64,000 nucleotides of DNA from Pandoraea anapnoica (GCF_902459765.1 NZ_CABPSP010000014.1:156493-220492); one strand, 5' to 3'; positions 8,613 to 18,075 are shown, counted from the stretch's first letter. The notes: generated by a model not told the origin, from the sequence alone. Made by a program: numbers and translations.

Positions 8613-9603
8613 ATCTCATGCAGGCGCGCCGGTTCGCGCGGCACGCCGCCGTTACCTGAAGTACCTCGCAGCTGGCGCGGCCGCGATGACAGGCGCAGTG
8701 GCGCCCGACGCATGGGCGCAGAACTATCGCGGCCTGCTCAATCGTGCGTCGCCTGTCTTGCCGACAAACGCCCGCCGGGTCGTCTCGCTGGAGTTTCTGT
8801 TTACCGAGTCGCTGCTGGCGCTCGACGTCACGCCGGTCGGGGTCGCCGATCCCCGTGGCTACACGCAGTGGGTCAAATATCGTGCGGACCGGCTGAGTGC
8901 GGACAGCTCCGTGGGCACGCGCGAGCAACCGAATCTCGAAGCGATTGCGGCGTTACGTCCCGATCTGATCGTCGCGTACGCCTATCGGCATGAACGGTTG
9001 TTCGACGCGCTGGCGCGCATCGCGCCGACCGTCGTCTTCAACGTCCAGCCCGCCAGGGGCGAGGGTGATGCGCTCGACCGCATGCTGGCCATCTTCCGAT
9101 CCCTTGGCGGCATGACGGGGCACGCCGACGCGGCGGCGCAAATCATCGCCGATAGCCAGGCGCGCATTGCCGAGGCGCGTGCGAATGCGTTGCGCGACGG
9201 TTTTCGCGATGCGCCGATTGCGCTGCTCAACGCCAACGCGGGCGGCGGCAATTTCTGGGCTTACGACAACAAGGACATGATCGGCGCGCTGATCGGGCAT
9301 TTGGGTGCACGCAATGCGCTGGGGTGGCTCGACGAGCGTCAGTCGATGGTCAATCTGTCGCTGGGCGATCTGGCGCGGCATCCCGAATGGTCGCTGATCG
9401 TCGTCGACAACGGCGCTGCGCCTGCGTATCAACTGCCGGTCTGGCGGGCGTTGCCTGCCGTGCGCGACGGACGTGTCGCGTTTCTGCCGCCGTCGTGGGG
9501 CTTTGGCGGGCCGGTGTCGCTCGACCGGATTACTGGTCTCGTGGGCACGGCGCTTGCATCGATGGCGCCTGCCATGCGTGCGAGGGCCGCGTCCGGCGCA
9601 TGA
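8596..9603 (+). CDS. Periplasmic ferric siderophore-binding protein (FhuD/OrbB type)
   Basis: This is a 335-aa class III periplasmic binding protein. The N-terminus contains ARRRYLKYLAAGAAA and ends near AWA, a twin-arginine-like export signal, consistent with FhuD proteins. The body has the features of the family: RRVVSLEFLFTESLLAL, LEAIAALRPDLIVAY in the first lobe and GLVGTALASM at the end. It delivers ferric siderophore to the FhuB-like permease. The ATG at 8596 overlaps the permease gene. The ligand is presumably the siderophore made by the upstream NRPS, which is an inference from position. Confidence 0.9.
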   Translation: MRMLAKSHAGAPVRAARRRYLKYLAAGAAAMTGAVAPDAWAQNYRGLLNRASPVLPTNARRVVSLEFLFTESLLALDVTPVGVADPRGYTQWVKYRADRLSADSSVGTREQPNLEAIAALRPDLIVAYAYRHERLFDALARIAPTVVFNVQPARGEGDALDRMLAIFRSLGGMTGHADAAAQIIADSQARIAEARANALRDGFRDAPIALLNANAGGGNFWAYDNKDMIGALIGHLGARNALGWLDERQSMVNLSLGDLARHPEWSLIVVDNGAAPAYQLPVWRALPAVRDGRVAFLPPSWGFGGPVSLDRITGLVGTALASMAPAMRARAASGA

Positions 9604-9666
9604 GCGGCGTCTGAATTCTGACGGATGCCGTGGCGGCGTCCGGCTTGGCTGAGAGGAGATCGAATC

Positions 9667-10794
9667 GTGTCAATTGCAATGACTGCCCCTGTTGAATCGT
9701 CTGCGGCGCATGACGGGCGTGCAGCGCCCCATGATCCCTACGGCGTCACGCTGGCCGACGGCCATCGGTATCACGCGAGCGGGCCGTACGATGGCGTCGC
9801 CCGCGCCGGTCAGGACCTCACGCTCTGGTGCGATGAGCGTGCCGTCGGCGCGTTTCAGGTCAGCGAAGCCAACGATGAGATAACGCTGCGGGCGAGTACG
9901 CCGCACGACGCCCATCTGCCCGTTCAGGCGCTGCTGCCCGTGCTGGCGGCAGTGTTCTGTCGTCACAAGGCGTGCAAGCGGGCCAGCGTGGTCTGGCCGG
10001 GGACCGACGCCGACCCGGAACTGGCGGCGTGGCTCGTCGCAGCGGTTCGCGATGGCGTCGGTGAGCAGTTCTCGCAAGCCGATGGTGTGAGTGCGTTGCA
10101 GGTCTCGCGTCAGACGTTCTGGCAGCACCCGGCGCAGTGGCTTCAGGGGCCGTCGTCGGCCGGAATGGCGCAGCAGTACCGCGTGTCGGACGGCAAGCGC
10201 CATCCGTTGCGCGCGCCGAAGCCGGTGGGCGAGGTGTACCGGCGTCACATCGCGCGACTCGGCACGAGCTTCAGCCTGCGCGCCATCGATCAGCCGGGCG
10301 ATGTCGAACGCTTTCACGAGTGGATGAACCTCGACAGCGTGGCGCACTTCTGGGAACAGACGGGCACGCTGGAGGAGCATGCCGAGTATCTGGCGAAGAT
10401 GCAGGCCGATCCCCACACTGTCACATTGTTCGCATGTTTCGACGACGAGCCGTTTGCTTACTTCGAGGTGTATTGGGCGAAGGAAGATCGCATCGCGCCG
10501 TTTTGCGAAGCGGCCGACTACGACCGTGGCTTCCATTTGCTGGTGGGTTCGACGCGTTTTCGCTCACCCGGGCGCACCGAAGCGTGGCTGCGGTCTATCG
10601 TCCATTACATCTTCCTCGACGATCCACGTACGCAGCGCATCGTTGGCGAGCCGCGCATCGATCACGACCGCTGGATCGCCTACATGCAGGGGCAGGGCGC
10701 GGCCCGCCTGCGCGAGTTCGATTTCCCGCACAAACGCGCGGTGCTGATCGCCTTCGAGCGTCAGACGGTGTTCGAGCAATACGCACCGTGGTGA
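9667..10794 (+). CDS. Siderophore biosynthesis N-acetyltransferase (IucB/AlcB/OrbK-like GNAT)
   Basis: This 375-aa protein has a C-terminal GNAT domain of the siderophore type, with FHEWMNLDSVAHFWEQ and EVYWAKEDRIAPFCEAADYDRGFHLLVG at about 220-300. The conserved Trp, Glu and His positions are those of N-hydroxylysine/ornithine acyltransferases. Such enzymes acylate the hydroxylamine to form a hydroxamate or acylate the finished siderophore. OrbK has this place in the ornibactin locus. GTG 9667 is chosen because GAGAGGAGAT lies just upstream. A longer frame from 9625 lacks such a site. It is last in the importer operon, 63 bp after the binding protein gene. Confidence 0.88.
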   Translation: MSIAMTAPVESSAAHDGRAAPHDPYGVTLADGHRYHASGPYDGVARAGQDLTLWCDERAVGAFQVSEANDEITLRASTPHDAHLPVQALLPVLAAVFCRHKACKRASVVWPGTDADPELAAWLVAAVRDGVGEQFSQADGVSALQVSRQTFWQHPAQWLQGPSSAGMAQQYRVSDGKRHPLRAPKPVGEVYRRHIARLGTSFSLRAIDQPGDVERFHEWMNLDSVAHFWEQTGTLEEHAEYLAKMQADPHTVTLFACFDDEPFAYFEVYWAKEDRIAPFCEAADYDRGFHLLVGSTRFRSPGRTEAWLRSIVHYIFLDDPRTQRIVGEPRIDHDRWIAYMQGQGAARLREFDFPHKRAVLIAFERQTVFEQYAPW

Positions 10795-11018
10795 GGCTCG
10801 GAACGGGTAGATCCGTATGGATGTCGGCCGGTTGACGATGTCGACACTCCGATATCTGCGTGCCAAAACCTGCCTGATTGTCGAATCCGGTCACGACACT
10901 GTCGATTGACGCATCATCGCTGGCGGTGAAACGGAAGTTTCCGTAACTCTTGTCGCGTGTTCTTGCCCATCATGTCGAGTCGCCCCGCCCGGGGCAACTT
11001 CGTTAAAGGAGGCTCGAC

Positions 11019-11339
11019 ATGAACGCGACACGTGTGGACTATCAACGCTGGATTTCGCTCAGACGGCGGGTGCCCGCGAACGAATATCCCGTGCATCCGC
11101 TCCCCGACCGGTTGCCGCGACGCGGGTATGTCGTCTGGTTTTATTTCAGAAACGAGTTTTTCGGATCGCAATTCGACACGAAAGCGAAGGCGTATGTGTG
11201 CGACCACGTCCGTAATCCGTGGGAAGCGGCGTTCCTTGAAACGAAAGCCGAAGCGCTCGATATCGCCCGGCGCATGGTGTGTCCGTGTCTGGTGCTCTAT
11301 TGCGCCGGACCGTCCGCTGCGGTCAACGCCGTGGCCTGA
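11019..11339 (+). CDS. Hypothetical protein, 106 aa
   Basis: The family is not recognised. The protein is basic and rich in aromatic residues (YVVWFYFRNEFFG) with a C-terminal Cys pair (CPC) and no signal peptide or membrane helix. A very strong ribosome-binding site (AAAGGAGG) precedes the ATG and codon use resembles the neighbours, so it is probably a real gene. A perfect 6-bp GC hairpin (GCCCCG CC CGGGGC) lies in its leader about 20 bp before the ribosome-binding site. It stands alone between the siderophore operon and a convergent acetyltransferase. Confidence 0.7.
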   Translation: MNATRVDYQRWISLRRRVPANEYPVHPLPDRLPRRGYVVWFYFRNEFFGSQFDTKAKAYVCDHVRNPWEAAFLETKAEALDIARRMVCPCLVLYCAGPSAAVNAVA

Positions 11340-11382
11340 GCGTTCGGACCGGACCGCCATGTCCGACAGGTGCCGCGAGACG

Positions 11383-12000
11383 TCAGCCCGACACGCCCCG
11401 CGCAAGACGCTCGGCCAGGGCGGCTTTCACTTCCGGCCATTCGTCGTCAATGATGCTGAACCGGACGGAATTGCGCTTGCGTCCGTCGGGCATGATCCGT
11501 TCGTGTCGGACGATGCCCTCTTGCTTGGCCCCGATACGCAGAATCGCGGCGCGCGACTTTTCGTTGAGTTCATCCGTCGTGAATTGCACGCGCACGCACT
11601 GCATCGTCTCGAAGGCATAAGTGAGCAACAAGGACTTCGCTTCGGTGTTGATGCTGGAGCGCTGCGCCGAAGCGCTGACCCACGTGTGACCGATTTCCAG
11701 CTTTCGATTCGCTCGGTCCACCTTCCAGAAACGGGTGTGGCCGACCACGTTGCCCGTGGCCGTCGAAACGATGACGAAAGGGATGACGGTGCCTTCGTCG
11801 CGTCCCTTCAATGCCCGGTCGATGTAGGCGTCGACCGTGTCGGCGTTCGGCACAACGGTCACTTTCAGATTCCACAGCTCGCCGTCGGCCGCCGCAGCGA
11901 CCAGCGCCTGTGCGTGATGGCGCTCCAGCGGATGGAGTTCGACACTGTTGCCGAGCAGCGTGGGCCGCAGTGCGTCGGCAGTTGTTGCATGGATGGACAT
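11383..12000 (-). CDS. GNAT acetyltransferase, RimJ/RimL-like
   Basis: This is a 205-aa protein with the RimJ/RimL layout: LRPTLLGNSVELHPLERHH at the start, VVGHTRFWKVD in the middle, and the acetyl-CoA-binding segment AKSLLLTYAFE followed by VQFTTDELNEKSRAAILRIGAKQEG. It transfers acetyl from acetyl-CoA to an amine, either a protein N-terminus or a small molecule. The ATG at 12000 removes a 24-residue Arg-rich extension that overlaps the spacer. It lies downstream of the Crp/Fnr gene on the same strand, about 90 bp away. The substrate is unknown. Confidence 0.82.
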   Translation of the reverse strand: MSIHATTADALRPTLLGNSVELHPLERHHAQALVAAAADGELWNLKVTVVPNADTVDAYIDRALKGRDEGTVIPFVIVSTATGNVVGHTRFWKVDRANRKLEIGHTWVSASAQRSSINTEAKSLLLTYAFETMQCVRVQFTTDELNEKSRAAILRIGAKQEGIVRHERIMPDGRKRNSVRFSIIDDEWPEVKAALAERLARGVSG

Positions 12001-12090
12001 GGGACGGGCGCGGTCGTGGCGGAGGAAAACCTGCAAAACGACGATTCTGCGCCCACTCCGGTTCCCCGGCAAGGCTTCGAATATCGGGTC

Positions 12091-12762
12091 TTACATACCG
12101 AACTCGCGCAGCCCTTCCAGATCGAGAATGGTCAGCACGCCGTAATCGACTTTGACCAATCCCGCCTGCTCCAGCACCTTCAGCGCAAGGTTCACACGCT
12201 GGCGCGAAACACCCGCAAGGTAACTCAGTTCCTCTTGTGAGATCTGCACGGTGTTGTCGTCGGACGGATACAGGTTCGGATTGAACATCGACGACAACGA
12301 ACGCGCGACGCGGGCATCGGTATCGAGCAGACGCTCGTGCTCGACGGCCGCAATGAATTGCCCCAACCGTTCGTTGAGTTGCAGCGTCAGAAAGCGATTG
12401 AACGGAATGCTCGTATCGAGCAGCCAGTCGAAGGTGGCGATGGGCATATGTGCGAGCACTGAGTCGCGCAGCGCCATGACGTCATATTTCCGGATCTCGT
12501 GCTTGAGCACAGACCCTTCGCCGAACCACGCGCCCGCGGGCACACCCGTGAACGTCACTGTCTTGCCGCTGGCCGACGCCGTCGTGATCTTCACCAACCC
12601 CTCGATCACGCCGAACCATGCGTGCGTCGGATCGCCTTTGCGGCATACATAGCCCCCGTTTTCGACCGGACGCACCTGAATCTCCGCCACCACACGTGCG
12701 CGCTGATCAGGCGTCAGTCCTTGCGCCCAGGCGCTGCGCTGCAACAAGGTTTCGAGCGACAT
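12091..12762 (-). CDS. Crp/Fnr-family transcriptional regulator
   Basis: This 223-aa regulator has an N-terminal cyclic-nucleotide-binding-type beta roll (VRPVENGGYVCRKGDPTHAWFGVIEG, about 30-60). A dimer helix and a C-terminal winged helix-turn-helix follow (ISQEELSYLAGVSRQRVNLAL, about 175-195). The Cys pattern of oxygen-sensing FNR is absent, so an organic effector is more likely. It is divergent from the acyl-CoA synthetase/ABC operon and probably controls it. A TTGTCA-N6-TGACAA palindrome 19 bp upstream of its ATG is a candidate binding site. Confidence 0.88.
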   Translation of the reverse strand: MSLETLLQRSAWAQGLTPDQRARVVAEIQVRPVENGGYVCRKGDPTHAWFGVIEGLVKITTASASGKTVTFTGVPAGAWFGEGSVLKHEIRKYDVMALRDSVLAHMPIATFDWLLDTSIPFNRFLTLQLNERLGQFIAAVEHERLLDTDARVARSLSSMFNPNLYPSDDNTVQISQEELSYLAGVSRQRVNLALKVLEQAGLVKVDYGVLTILDLEGLREFGM

Positions 12763-13099
12763 ATAGGGACTTTCCCTTGATTGTCATCCTGGTGACAAAT
12801 CCGCCGTGAGCCATGAGGTATCTTCGCCTTGCCTGGCAACGGCGAGACAAGCATTCCTGGCGGTCTGAACACGACGCCGAAGCACAAGTATAGAAGCTGA
12901 CGGTTGCCCGGCATATCGGTAGTCGCCGTAGTCGTTTCACCGCAGTCGCTGCAGACGCTGTATGGCATTCCAAAGCAAAAATAGCGCCGCTTAAAGGCGC
13001 TGCGAGCAGTAAGGAGCGTGTCACGAGCACGCACGCCGACCGAGCCACGCCACTCCCCCTCGACAAATGTCGAAACGTGGCGAGACACAGGAGACTGGC
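12763..13099. other. Divergent intergenic region, Crp/Fnr gene and acyl-CoA synthetase operon
   Basis: These 337 bp hold no convincing gene. Beyond the palindrome at 12781-12798, there is a 6-bp inverted repeat (AGCGCC/GGCGCT, near 12985-13003). Both promoters must lie here, but no clear -10/-35 pair was identified. Confidence 0.5.
12781..12798. promoter_or_regulatory. Candidate operator of the Crp/Fnr regulator
   Basis: The perfect inverted repeat TTGTCA-TCCTGG-TGACAA has the spacing of Crp/Fnr-family operators (six-base arms around a six-base centre). It lies 18 bp before the regulator's ATG, so binding here would repress its own gene. It may also act on the divergent operon. Confidence 0.55.
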
Positions 13100-15073
13100 A
13101 TGCAGGAGCGGACTACCTTCCCGCGATTGTTGTTGGCCCATGCCGCGACACGGGGCGCCCGCACGGCGTATCGGGAAAAGGATTTGGGGATCTGGCAAAG
13201 CTGGAGCTGGCAGGAGGCCGCGCATGAGGTGCGCATGCTCGCCTGCGCGCTCGCCGCTGCCGGGTTCAAACGTGGTGACAATCTGGCCATCGTCGGCAAT
13301 AACCGGGTGCGACTGTACTGGGCGATGACGGCCGCACAAGCCCTCGGGGGCGTGGCCGTGCCGCTGTATCAGGACGCCGTCGCTGCCGAAATGGCTCACG
13401 TGCTCGAAGACGCCGAGATCGATTTCGTCGTCGCCGAAGATCAGGAGCAGGTCGACAAGCTGCTGGAGCTGCGAGAGCGCGTGCCACACCTGTCGCACAT
13501 CATCTATGAAGACCCGCGAGGCTTGCGTAATTACGATGCCGCCGGGCTGCAATCGTACACGTCGGCGCTGGAGCAGGGGCGCACCTTCAACGCGCAGCAT
13601 CCGCGCTACTTCGACGATGCCGTCGCTGCCGTCGGTCCGGACGACACCGCCACCATCCTCTACACCTCCGGCACCACGGGCAAACCGAAGGGCGTCTGTC
13701 ACTCGCACGCCGGGTTGATCGGTGCGGCGTATCACGGCAGCACGTTCGACCGGCTTGGCCCGGGGGACGAAGTGCTGTCCTATCTGCCGATGGCATGGGT
13801 GGGCGATCACCTGTTTTCTTATGCACAGGCGCTCGTGGCTGGCTTCACGGTCAATTGCCCCGAGTCGCCCGACACGATCTCCACCGACATGCGCGAGATC
13901 GGTCCGACCTACTACTTTGCGCCGCCTCGGGTGTACGAGAACGTGCTCACACAAGTCATGATCCGCATGGAGGACGCGAACCGTCTGAAGCGCAAGATGT
14001 TCGCGCACTTCATGGACGTGGCGAACCGCTGTGGTGCGGCCGTGCTGGATCGTCGCCCGGTCTCGTGGCTTGATCGTCTGCAATACGCGCTCGGGAACCT
14101 CTGTGTGTATGGCCCGCTGCGCAACACGCTCGGTATGAGCCGTATCCGCACGGCTTACACCGCCGGTGAGGCCATCGGCCCGGATCTGTTCCGCTTCTAC
14201 CGCGCCATCGGCATCAACCTCAAACAGTTTTACGGTCAGACGGAGACGTGCGCGTATGTCTGCCTGCAACCGGATCGTCAGGTGCGATTCGACAGCGTCG
14301 GCCCGGTCGCGCCCGGCATGGAAATCAAGATTGGCGATAACGGCGAAGTGCTCGTGCGCGGCGTGGGCTTGCTCAAGGAATACTACAAGCGGCCTGAAGC
14401 CACGCGCGAGGCGCTGGACGAGGGCGGCTATTTCCGCACCGGCGACGCAGGGATCATCGATGCCGACGGCCATCTGCGCATCATCGACCGCGCCAAGGAT
14501 GTCGGCAAACTCGCCTGCGGCTCGCTGTTCGCGCCGAAGTACATCGAGAACAAGCTCAAGTTCTTCTCGTATATCAAGGAGGCGGTGGCCTTCGGTGACG
14601 GCCGCGACGGCGTCTGCGCGTTCATCAACATCGATATGGATGCCGTGGGCAACTGGGCCGAGCGCAAGAACCTCGCCTACGCTGGTTACATCGATCTCGC
14701 CAGCAATCCGCTGGTTGCCGAGCTGATCCTCGGTTGCATCGAGCAAGTCAATGCCGATCTGGCGAAGGAGTCGGCGTTTGCCGCCGCACAGATTCAGCGC
14801 TTCGTGATTCTGCACAAGGAGCTGGACCCGGACGACGACGAACTGACGCGCACGCGCAAGGTGCGGCGCGCGTTCATCGCCCAGAAATACGACGTGCTGA
14901 TCGATGCGTTCTACACCGGCAAGGCGACGCAATTCATCGAAACGCGCGTGAAGTTCGAAGACGGACGTGAGGGCAGTGTCAGCGCCACGCTCACGATTCA
15001 TCCGGCGCGCGTAGTCGGCGTGCGTGCGCCCGTCGACGACCCTGCGCCTGCGAAGTTGCGCTGCGCGGCCTGA
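13100..15073 (+). CDS. AMP-dependent acyl-CoA synthetase (long-chain/aryl type)
   Basis: This is a 657-aa ANL-family ligase that activates a carboxylic acid to its CoA thioester through an acyl-adenylate. It carries the P-loop-like TSGTTGKPKG, the FYGQTETCAYV motif, FRTGDAGIIDADGHLRIIDR and a C-terminal subdomain with YIENKLKFFSYIKEAVAFGDG. ATG 13100 is chosen because CAGGAG lies upstream. An ATG at 13067 is less likely. The length matches long-chain fatty acyl-CoA synthetases. It leads an operon with a branched-chain-type ABC importer, which suggests that an imported acid is captured as a CoA ester. The substrate is not evident. Confidence 0.9.
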   Translation: MQERTTFPRLLLAHAATRGARTAYREKDLGIWQSWSWQEAAHEVRMLACALAAAGFKRGDNLAIVGNNRVRLYWAMTAAQALGGVAVPLYQDAVAAEMAHVLEDAEIDFVVAEDQEQVDKLLELRERVPHLSHIIYEDPRGLRNYDAAGLQSYTSALEQGRTFNAQHPRYFDDAVAAVGPDDTATILYTSGTTGKPKGVCHSHAGLIGAAYHGSTFDRLGPGDEVLSYLPMAWVGDHLFSYAQALVAGFTVNCPESPDTISTDMREIGPTYYFAPPRVYENVLTQVMIRMEDANRLKRKMFAHFMDVANRCGAAVLDRRPVSWLDRLQYALGNLCVYGPLRNTLGMSRIRTAYTAGEAIGPDLFRFYRAIGINLKQFYGQTETCAYVCLQPDRQVRFDSVGPVAPGMEIKIGDNGEVLVRGVGLLKEYYKRPEATREALDEGGYFRTGDAGIIDADGHLRIIDRAKDVGKLACGSLFAPKYIENKLKFFSYIKEAVAFGDGRDGVCAFINIDMDAVGNWAERKNLAYAGYIDLASNPLVAELILGCIEQVNADLAKESAFAAAQIQRFVILHKELDPDDDELTRTRKVRRAFIAQKYDVLIDAFYTGKATQFIETRVKFEDGREGSVSATLTIHPARVVGVRAPVDDPAPAKLRCAA

Positions 15074-15127
15074 CGCCCCCGACGAACCCAACGCTACCCC
15101 CGGCCCGGCATTGCCGCAGGAGAAGGT

Positions 15128-15934
15128 ATGAGTGAGCACCGCAAGACTGGCGAAGTATTGCTCGATTTGCAGCACATCAGCTTGTCGTTCGGCGGCGTCA
15201 AGGCGTTGACGGATATCTCGTTCAACGTGATGGCGCACGAGATCCGCGCCATCATCGGCCCGAACGGCGCGGGCAAGAGTTCGATGCTCAACGTCATCAA
15301 CGGCGTCTATCACCCGCAGCAGGGAACGATCGTCTTTCGCGGCGAAGTGCGTGAGCGCATGCATCCGACGTCCGCCGCACGGCAGGGCGTGGCGCGCACG
15401 TTCCAGAACATCGCCTTGTTCAAGGGCATGTCCGTGCTCGACAACATCATGACGGGACGCAATACCCGCATGCGCGCCGGCCTGCTGGCCAGCGCTCTCT
15501 GGTGGGGGAAAGCGCGTCAGGAAGAGATGGCCAATCGCGCCAAGGTTGAAGAGATCATCGACTTTCTCGAAATTCAGCACATCCGCAAGACGCCGGTCGG
15601 ACGGTTGCCGTACGGCCTGCAAAAGCGTGTCGAGCTGGCGCGCGCACTGGCTGCCGAACCCGAACTGCTATTGCTCGACGAGCCGATGGCGGGCATGAAC
15701 CTCGAAGAGAAGCGCGACATGTGCCGCTTCATTCTCGAAGTGAACGAAGAGTTCGGCACGACCATCGTGCTGATCGAGCACGACATGGGCGTAGTGATGG
15801 ACATCTCCGATCGTGTGGTGGTGCTGGACTACGGCAAGAAGATCGGTGACGGCACCCCCGCCGAAGTCCGTACCGACCCCGAGGTGATCCGCGCCTATCT
15901 CGGCGCAGCACAGGGCATGCCTGCGGCGGCGTGA
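15128..15934 (+). CDS. Branched-chain-type ABC transporter ATPase (LivG-like)
   Basis: This 268-aa ATPase has Walker A GPNGAGKSS, the LivG-specific VARTFQNIALFKGMSVLDNIM region, the variant signature LPYGLQKRVE and Walker B LLLLDEPMAGMN. The C-terminal ADVRTDPEVIRAYLG-type ending (here AEVRTDPEVIRAYLG) is typical of LivG. A GCAGGAGAAGG ribosome-binding site precedes the ATG. It pairs with the LivF-like ATPase at 19551 to energise the same transporter, and it sits 54 bp after the acyl-CoA synthetase gene in one operon. Confidence 0.93.
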   Translation: MSEHRKTGEVLLDLQHISLSFGGVKALTDISFNVMAHEIRAIIGPNGAGKSSMLNVINGVYHPQQGTIVFRGEVRERMHPTSAARQGVARTFQNIALFKGMSVLDNIMTGRNTRMRAGLLASALWWGKARQEEMANRAKVEEIIDFLEIQHIRKTPVGRLPYGLQKRVELARALAAEPELLLLDEPMAGMNLEEKRDMCRFILEVNEEFGTTIVLIEHDMGVVMDISDRVVVLDYGKKIGDGTPAEVRTDPEVIRAYLGAAQGMPAAA

Positions 15935-16014
15935 TCGTCAGGGCGGTAATCGGAAGCCTCGAACACCGAACATCGAATGGCAGTTGACTGAGCGTTGGCA
16001 CACTGGAGACATCG

Positions 16015-16929
16015 ATGCAGTTCTTCTTCGAAATCCTGATCGGCGGGCTGCTCTCGGGCGTGATGTATTCGCTCGTGGCGCTCGGTTTTGTCCTGATCTT
16101 CAAAGCGTCCGGCGTGTTCAATTTCGCGCAGGGCGCGATGGTGTACTTCGCGGCCCTGTCGGTCGTTGGTCTCATGGAGCGCGGCTTGCCCCTGTGGGCG
16201 GCGGCCATTGGCGCGTTCGTCGTGATGGTGCTGATGAGCATGGCGACGGAGCGTTTCGTGCTGCGCAAGCTCGTGAACCAGTCGCCGATCACGCTCTTCA
16301 TGGCGACCATCGGCCTGTCGTTCTTCCTCGAAGGCCTGGCGCCGCTGTTGTGGGGCAACGAAGTGCGTCCGTTGTCGCTGGGCATCGTGGACGAACCCAT
16401 CGCCTCGATCATGGATTCGACTGGGGTACTGGTGAGCAGTTTCGATCTCGCGGCCGCCGGGATTGCGGCGGTGCTGGTCGCGCTGCTGGCGCTGTTCTTC
16501 AAGGCGACTAGCATCGGCCGTGCGTTGCGTGCGGTCGCCGACGACCATCAGGCAGCGCTCTCGCTGGGCATTCCGTTGCAGCGCATCTGGGTGGTCGTGT
16601 GGAGCGTGTCGGGCTTCGTCGCGCTGGTGGCGGGCATGTTGTGGGGCTCGCGCAATGGCGTGCAGTTCGCGCTCACGATGACCGCGCTCAAGGCGCTGCC
16701 CGTACTGATTCTCGGTGGCTTCACGTCGATCCCCGGCGCGATTGTGGGCGGGTTGATCATCGGTGCGGCGGAAAAGCTCGCGGAGATCTACGTGCCGCAG
16801 CTGCTGCAGAGCCAGTTCGGCGGCAATTTCGGTGGCATCGAGGGCTGGTTCCCTTACGTCTTCGCACTGCTGTTCCTGCTGGTACGCCCGGAAGGGCTGT
16901 TCGGCGAACGGCACATCGACCGGGTCTGA
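16015..16929 (+). CDS. Branched-chain-type ABC permease (LivH-like)
   Basis: This 304-aa inner-membrane permease has about eight hydrophobic segments. The family marks are GVMYSLVALGFVLIFKASGVFNFAQG at the N-terminus, the cytoplasmic coupling loop TSIGRALRAVADDHQAALSLGI and the ending LLVRPEGLFGERHIDRV. It forms the membrane channel with the LivM-like protein encoded next. The ATG at 16015 follows an ACTGGAGACATCG leader. The substrate class (amino acid, aromatic or fatty acid, amide) cannot be read from the permease. Confidence 0.92.
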   Translation: MQFFFEILIGGLLSGVMYSLVALGFVLIFKASGVFNFAQGAMVYFAALSVVGLMERGLPLWAAAIGAFVVMVLMSMATERFVLRKLVNQSPITLFMATIGLSFFLEGLAPLLWGNEVRPLSLGIVDEPIASIMDSTGVLVSSFDLAAAGIAAVLVALLALFFKATSIGRALRAVADDHQAALSLGIPLQRIWVVVWSVSGFVALVAGMLWGSRNGVQFALTMTALKALPVLILGGFTSIPGAIVGGLIIGAAEKLAEIYVPQLLQSQFGGNFGGIEGWFPYVFALLFLLVRPEGLFGERHIDRV

Positions 16930-16998
16930 CCGGGAGGCTGACCGCATCGGTCATTCGAATCGGAAAGCACGCGCAAGCATTCATCGCAGAGGCCACAC

Positions 16999-18075
16999 AT
17001 GTTCTATCGCGAAGCTGGGCAGTTCAAGACATCCTACGTCGCCGACAGCCAGATTTTCCCGATCCGGCAGGACCGGATAGCCGTTTGCAGCCTGCTCGTC
17101 GTGGCGTTCGGCATCCTGCCGTGGATCGCCTCCGAGTACTGGCTGACGGCTATCCTCGTGCCGTTCCTGGTGTTCTCGCTCGCGGCGCTGGGACTGAACC
17201 TGCTGACGGGCTACGCAGGGCAACTGTCGCTCGGCACGGCGGCGTTCATGGCCGTGGGCGCTTATGCCTCCTACAACTTCCAGTTGCGTATCGAGGGCAT
17301 GCCGATTCTGGCCTCGTTCGCACTGGGGGGCGTGTGTGCGGCGCTCGTGGGCATTGCGTTCGGTCTGCCGTCGCTGCGCATCAAGGGCTTCTATCTCGCG
17401 GTGGCGACGCTCGCCGCGCAGTTCTTCGTGCTCTGGGTGCTCACCAAATTTCCCTGGCTCTCGAACAACAGTTCGTCGGGCGTGATCACGGCGCAGAAGA
17501 TCTCGGTGTTCGGCGTGGACGTGGATACGCCGGTGCGCAAGTACCTGTTCGTGCTGGGTGTGGTGACGCTGATGGCGCTCATCGCGAAGAATCTGGTGCG
17601 CTCGCATATCGGCCGCGCGTGGATGGCCGTGCGCGACATGGACGTCGCCGCCGAGGTCATCGGCATTCCGCTCATGCGGGTCAAGCTACTCGCCTTCGCG
17701 GTGAGTTCGTTCTACTGCGGCGTGGCGGGTGCGCTCTATGCGTACTGCTACCTCGGCTCCGTGGAGCCGGACGGCTTCTCGCTCGACCTGTCGTTCCGCA
17801 TTCTGTTCATGATCATCATCGGTGGCGTGGGCAGCATACTCGGCAGCTTTCTGGGCGCGGCGTTCATTCTGCTGCTGCCGATCTTTCTCGACAGCACCCT
17901 GCCGACGATTGCGACCTTCCTGCATTTGCCCTTCACCAACGCCACCGTCTCGCATATCCAGTTGATGGTGTTCGGCGGTCTCATCATCTTTTTCCTGATT
18001 GCCGAACCGCATGGGCTGGCGCGGCTCTGGCAGATTGCCAAGGAGAAGCTGCGTATCTGGCCCTTCCCGCATTGA
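16999..18075 (+). CDS. Branched-chain-type ABC permease (LivM-like)
   Basis: This is a 358-aa inner-membrane permease with the LivM family features GLNLLTGYAGQLSLGTAAFMAVGAYA, the loop SHIGRAWMAVRDMDVAAEVIGIPL and GGVGSILGSFLGAAFI. The N-terminus (FYREAGQFKTSYVADSQIFP) is characteristic of the subgroup found next to AMP-ligase genes in beta-proteobacteria. That is family recall and not a search result. It is third in the ABC operon, 69 bp after the LivH-like gene. Confidence 0.92.
   Translation: MFYREAGQFKTSYVADSQIFPIRQDRIAVCSLLVVAFGILPWIASEYWLTAILVPFLVFSLAALGLNLLTGYAGQLSLGTAAFMAVGAYASYNFQLRIEGMPILASFALGGVCAALVGIAFGLPSLRIKGFYLAVATLAAQFFVLWVLTKFPWLSNNSSSGVITAQKISVFGVDVDTPVRKYLFVLGVVTLMALIAKNLVRSHIGRAWMAVRDMDVAAEVIGIPLMRVKLLAFAVSSFYCGVAGALYAYCYLGSVEPDGFSLDLSFRILFMIIIGGVGSILGSFLGAAFILLLPIFLDSTLPTIATFLHLPFTNATVSHIQLMVFGGLIIFFLIAEPHGLARLWQIAKEKLRIWPFPH

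Noticed and set aside
12707-15622. 971-codon minus-strand frame opposite the acyl-CoA synthetase
   Set aside because: No domain is visible and it crosses two genes and a regulatory gap. The plus-strand synthetase and ATPase have complete motif sets.
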